Origin: Nitrososphaerota archaeon
GTDB lineage: Archaea; Thermoproteota; EX4484-205; JAAOZO01
Direction: 5' to 3'
NCBI GenBank assembly: GCA_011605715.1
Contig: JAAOZO010000249.1
Span: 1 to 8,335, forward strand
Length of the DNA: 8,335 nt
Below the pieces are notes generated by a model. That model worked only from the letters and a program-made list of their open reading frames with translations, searched no databases and was not told the origin of the DNA. Below, piece after piece: positions 7,117-8,335 of the stretch (within the stretch, counting starts at the first letter, position 1; each line of letters starts with the position of its first letter). The translations under genes were made by a program, and so were the position numbers.

Positions 7117-8001
7117 TTAGGATAGTTCTTCTGCTAGCTTCCTAAGTCTCTTTATTCTATTTTCTGTTGATGGATGGGTAGAGAAAAGCTCAGCTACGCT
7201 GATGCCTTTAAACGGATTGACTATAAAAAGTGCAGAAGTAGAAGGTGGCACTTTCATCTTATATCCTCCTCTAACAAAACTTTCTATTTTCTCAAGCGCA
7301 CTGGCTAGAGAGAGAGGTTTTCTAGTTATTAGGGCAGAGGCTTCATCAGCATAGTATTCTCTGCTTCTAGAAATTGCGAGCTGTATCAAAGTTGCTGTAA
7401 TTGGAGCTACAATTGCTGCTGCAAATAGAGCTAGTTCGCTACCCTCTCTGTCTCTTCCGCCACCCCCATATCCAAAGAAGAAGAGAGAATAGAAGACCAT
7501 GTTCGCAACGTAAGAAATAGCTGTTGAAATTGCAACCACGATCGTCATTATGAGAGTATCTCTATGAACTACATGACCAATTTCATGCCCAATTACGGCC
7601 TCTATTTCGTCGTCGCTCATCATGTTAAGTAGTCCTGTAGTAGCAACTACGGTAGCGTTTCCGGGTCCCCGACCAGTTGCGAATGCATTTGGAACAGGAG
7701 AGCTTATTATTCCGACTTTTGGCTTTGGTATTCCTGCTTCACTACTAACTTTTTCTACGATGTTGTGCAACCTTGGTGCTTCTTGCTCAGAAACCAGTCG
7801 AGCGCCAGTAGTGGCTAGAACTATTTTATCGCTAATAAAGTACATTATGAAGTTTAAAACTAGCGAAACTAGCAAAAAAGACCACGCTAAGTTTACACCG
7901 CCTATTAGGAAGCCCAGACCAACAAGTATGCCAGACAAGAAAGCAAGCAACACTGTTAGCTTAATATAAGATGAAATTTGACTTACGATTGGTTTGTACA
8001 T
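7117..8001 (-). CDS. htpX: HtpX-type membrane zinc metalloprotease (M48B)
   Basis: The 294-residue protein has the typical length and layout of HtpX, which cleaves damaged or misassembled membrane proteins at the cytosolic face. Two N-terminal membrane segments lie at about residues 13-35 and 37-57. The conserved pre-catalytic region SPVPNAFATGRGP is at 101-113. The zinc motif HEIGH is at 139-143 (H139, E140, H143), and the third ligand is predicted to be E215 in SREYYADEAS. Hydrophobic segments at about 150-175 and 188-210 flank a glycine-rich loop (GYGGGGRDREG). The C-terminus has the family's FSTHPSTENRIKRL. All catalytic residues are intact. It is first in a two-gene unit with the extracytosolic TIM-barrel protein. 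A GGTGAT site upstream supports the ATG at 8001. The divergent neighbour is a cation transporter. Confidence 0.95.
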   Translation of the reverse strand: MYKPIVSQISSYIKLTVLLAFLSGILVGLGFLIGGVNLAWSFLLVSLVLNFIMYFISDKIVLATTGARLVSEQEAPRLHNIVEKVSSEAGIPKPKVGIISSPVPNAFATGRGPGNATVVATTGLLNMMSDDEIEAVIGHEIGHVVHRDTLIMTIVVAISTAISYVANMVFYSLFFFGYGGGGRDREGSELALFAAAIVAPITATLIQLAISRSREYYADEASALITRKPLSLASALEKIESFVRGGYKMKVPPSTSALFIVNPFKGISVAELFSTHPSTENRIKRLRKLAEELS

Positions 8002-8006
8002 GGCTT

Positions 8007-8012
8007 ATCACC
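8007..8012 (-). promoter_or_regulatory. ribosome binding site of htpX
   Basis: On the minus strand GGTGAT lies 5 bases before the ATG at 8001. It matches the archaeal anti-Shine-Dalgarno and fixes the start codon. Confidence 0.75.
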
Positions 8013-8037
8013 GTTTCTAGGGTAGAAAAGAAGGCAA

Positions 8038-8045
8038 GATATAAA
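8038..8045. promoter_or_regulatory. TATA box of htpX, possibly shared with the CDF gene
   Basis: On the minus strand this reads TTTATATC, close to the archaeal TATA consensus. It predicts a start near 8016 and a leader of about 15 bases that would contain the GGTGAT ribosome site. On the plus strand it reads GATATAAA and could start a transcript near 8067, leaving about 50 bases before the CDF start. The htpX assignment is firm; plus-strand use is uncertain. Confidence 0.6.
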
Positions 8046-8077
8046 CATTACGCATGAATCATAGGTGAAGGGAAAAG

Positions 8078-8085
8078 ACTTAAAG
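8078..8085 (+). promoter_or_regulatory. alternative TATA-like element for the CDF gene
   Basis: ACTTAAAG is preceded by the purine-rich GGGAAAAG, which resembles a BRE. Initiation about 25 bases downstream, near 8107, would give a nearly leaderless mRNA for the GTG at 8115 or the ATG at 8118. This competes with the shared TATA at 8038-8045. The element is weak, so the call is tentative. Confidence 0.35.
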
Positions 8086-8117
8086 GGAGGGTGACTTTAG
8101 TTCTTTGCTCCAACGTG

Positions 8118-8335
8118 ATGAGCAAGAAAAGCGAAATAAGCAGTACTTTGAACATTAACTTAAACTTAAAGAAGATAGCTTACAACATGGTGGCAACTGG
8201 TTCAGTAGTATTGTTTGAAGGAGCTGTTGGCATTATTACTGGAAGCTTATCCTTACTTGGTGATGCTGCTCATAGCTGTGTAGATTTAGTATCCTCAGCC
8301 ATAAGTTTTGTTTCTTTAAGGATTTCCTTAAAACC
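8118..8335 (+). CDS. cation diffusion facilitator (CDF) family transporter, N-terminal part
   Basis: The frame is open from the ATG at 8118 to the right edge (72 codons plus two bases). CDF proteins exchange divalent metals such as zinc, iron or manganese for protons across the membrane. The first membrane segment is at about residues 20-41. The second opens with GSLSLLGDAAHSCVDLVSS at 42-60, the diagnostic CDF motif, whose H52-x3-D56 pair forms half of the transmembrane metal site. The remaining segments and the cytosolic domain are beyond the window. In-frame GTG codons at 8115 and 8091 are alternative starts. The purine run GGGAGG at 8085-8090 directly abuts the GTG at 8091 and is about 27 bases from the ATG, so it suits neither as a ribosome site. 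I chose the ATG because the protein then starts with a normal charged N-terminus. Metal specificity cannot be read from this part. It is divergent from htpX. Confidence 0.85.
   Translation, partial: MSKKSEISSTLNINLNLKKIAYNMVATGSVVLFEGAVGIITGSLSLLGDAAHSCVDLVSSAISFVSLRISLK

Noticed and set aside
7622..7969. Plus-strand open frame of 115 codons.
   Set aside because: It is antisense to the conserved HtpX sequence, including the pre-catalytic region; htpX has far stronger evidence.
1..8335. CRISPR arrays, tRNA or rRNA genes, insertion sequences, inverted repeats of mobile elements.
   Set aside because: I saw no repeat-spacer pattern, cloverleaf, rRNA-like sequence or transposase. Nearly all sequence is explained by protein-coding genes.

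Overview
The window looks archaeal. Genes are AT-rich, promoters carry TATA boxes of the TTTATATC/TATAAATT type, ribosome binding sites are of the GAGGTGA/GGTGAT type, and two divergent gene pairs each appear to share one TATA region. The proteins (a short GalE-like epimerase, a zinc-type GalT, HtpX and extracytosolic N-x-S/T-rich proteins) fit a TACK-type, possibly thermophilic, archaeon. The lineage is an inference that I cannot pin down from sequence alone.

Layout. Bases 1-3924 (minus strand) are one uninterrupted reading frame of at least 1308 codons that runs off the left edge. It encodes a membrane-anchored protein with the full domain series of a family 2 glycoside hydrolase (sugar-binding domain, Ig-like domain, TIM barrel, mannosidase-type Ig domain). 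This is followed by a helical stalk, several membrane segments and the start of a MacB/FtsX-type permease module. Both positions where GH2 enzymes carry their catalytic glutamates appear to lack glutamate. A 76-base divergent promoter region separates it from a plus-strand pair at 4001-5963, a GalE-like UDP-sugar epimerase and a GalT-like uridylyltransferase. These are Leloir-pathway enzymes that interconvert galactose-1-P and glucose-1-P through UDP-sugars.

The plus-strand pair ends 12 bases from a convergent minus-strand pair (8001-5976). That pair encodes the membrane metalloprotease HtpX, followed after a single base by a membrane-anchored TIM-barrel protein resembling the DUF187/GH10-like hydrolases. 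A second divergent promoter region separates htpX from the first 72 codons of a cation diffusion facilitator transporter on the plus strand, cut by the right edge.

How they may work together. Two independent loci place sugar-hydrolase-like folds outside the membrane, and one faces a cytosolic galactose/UDP-sugar operon. The most interesting object is the GH2-like/permease chimera, which reads as a carbohydrate-binding ectodomain fused to a mechanotransmission-type ABC permease. It could serve as a glycan sensor, an envelope-remodelling device or a glycoconjugate exporter; these roles are inference.
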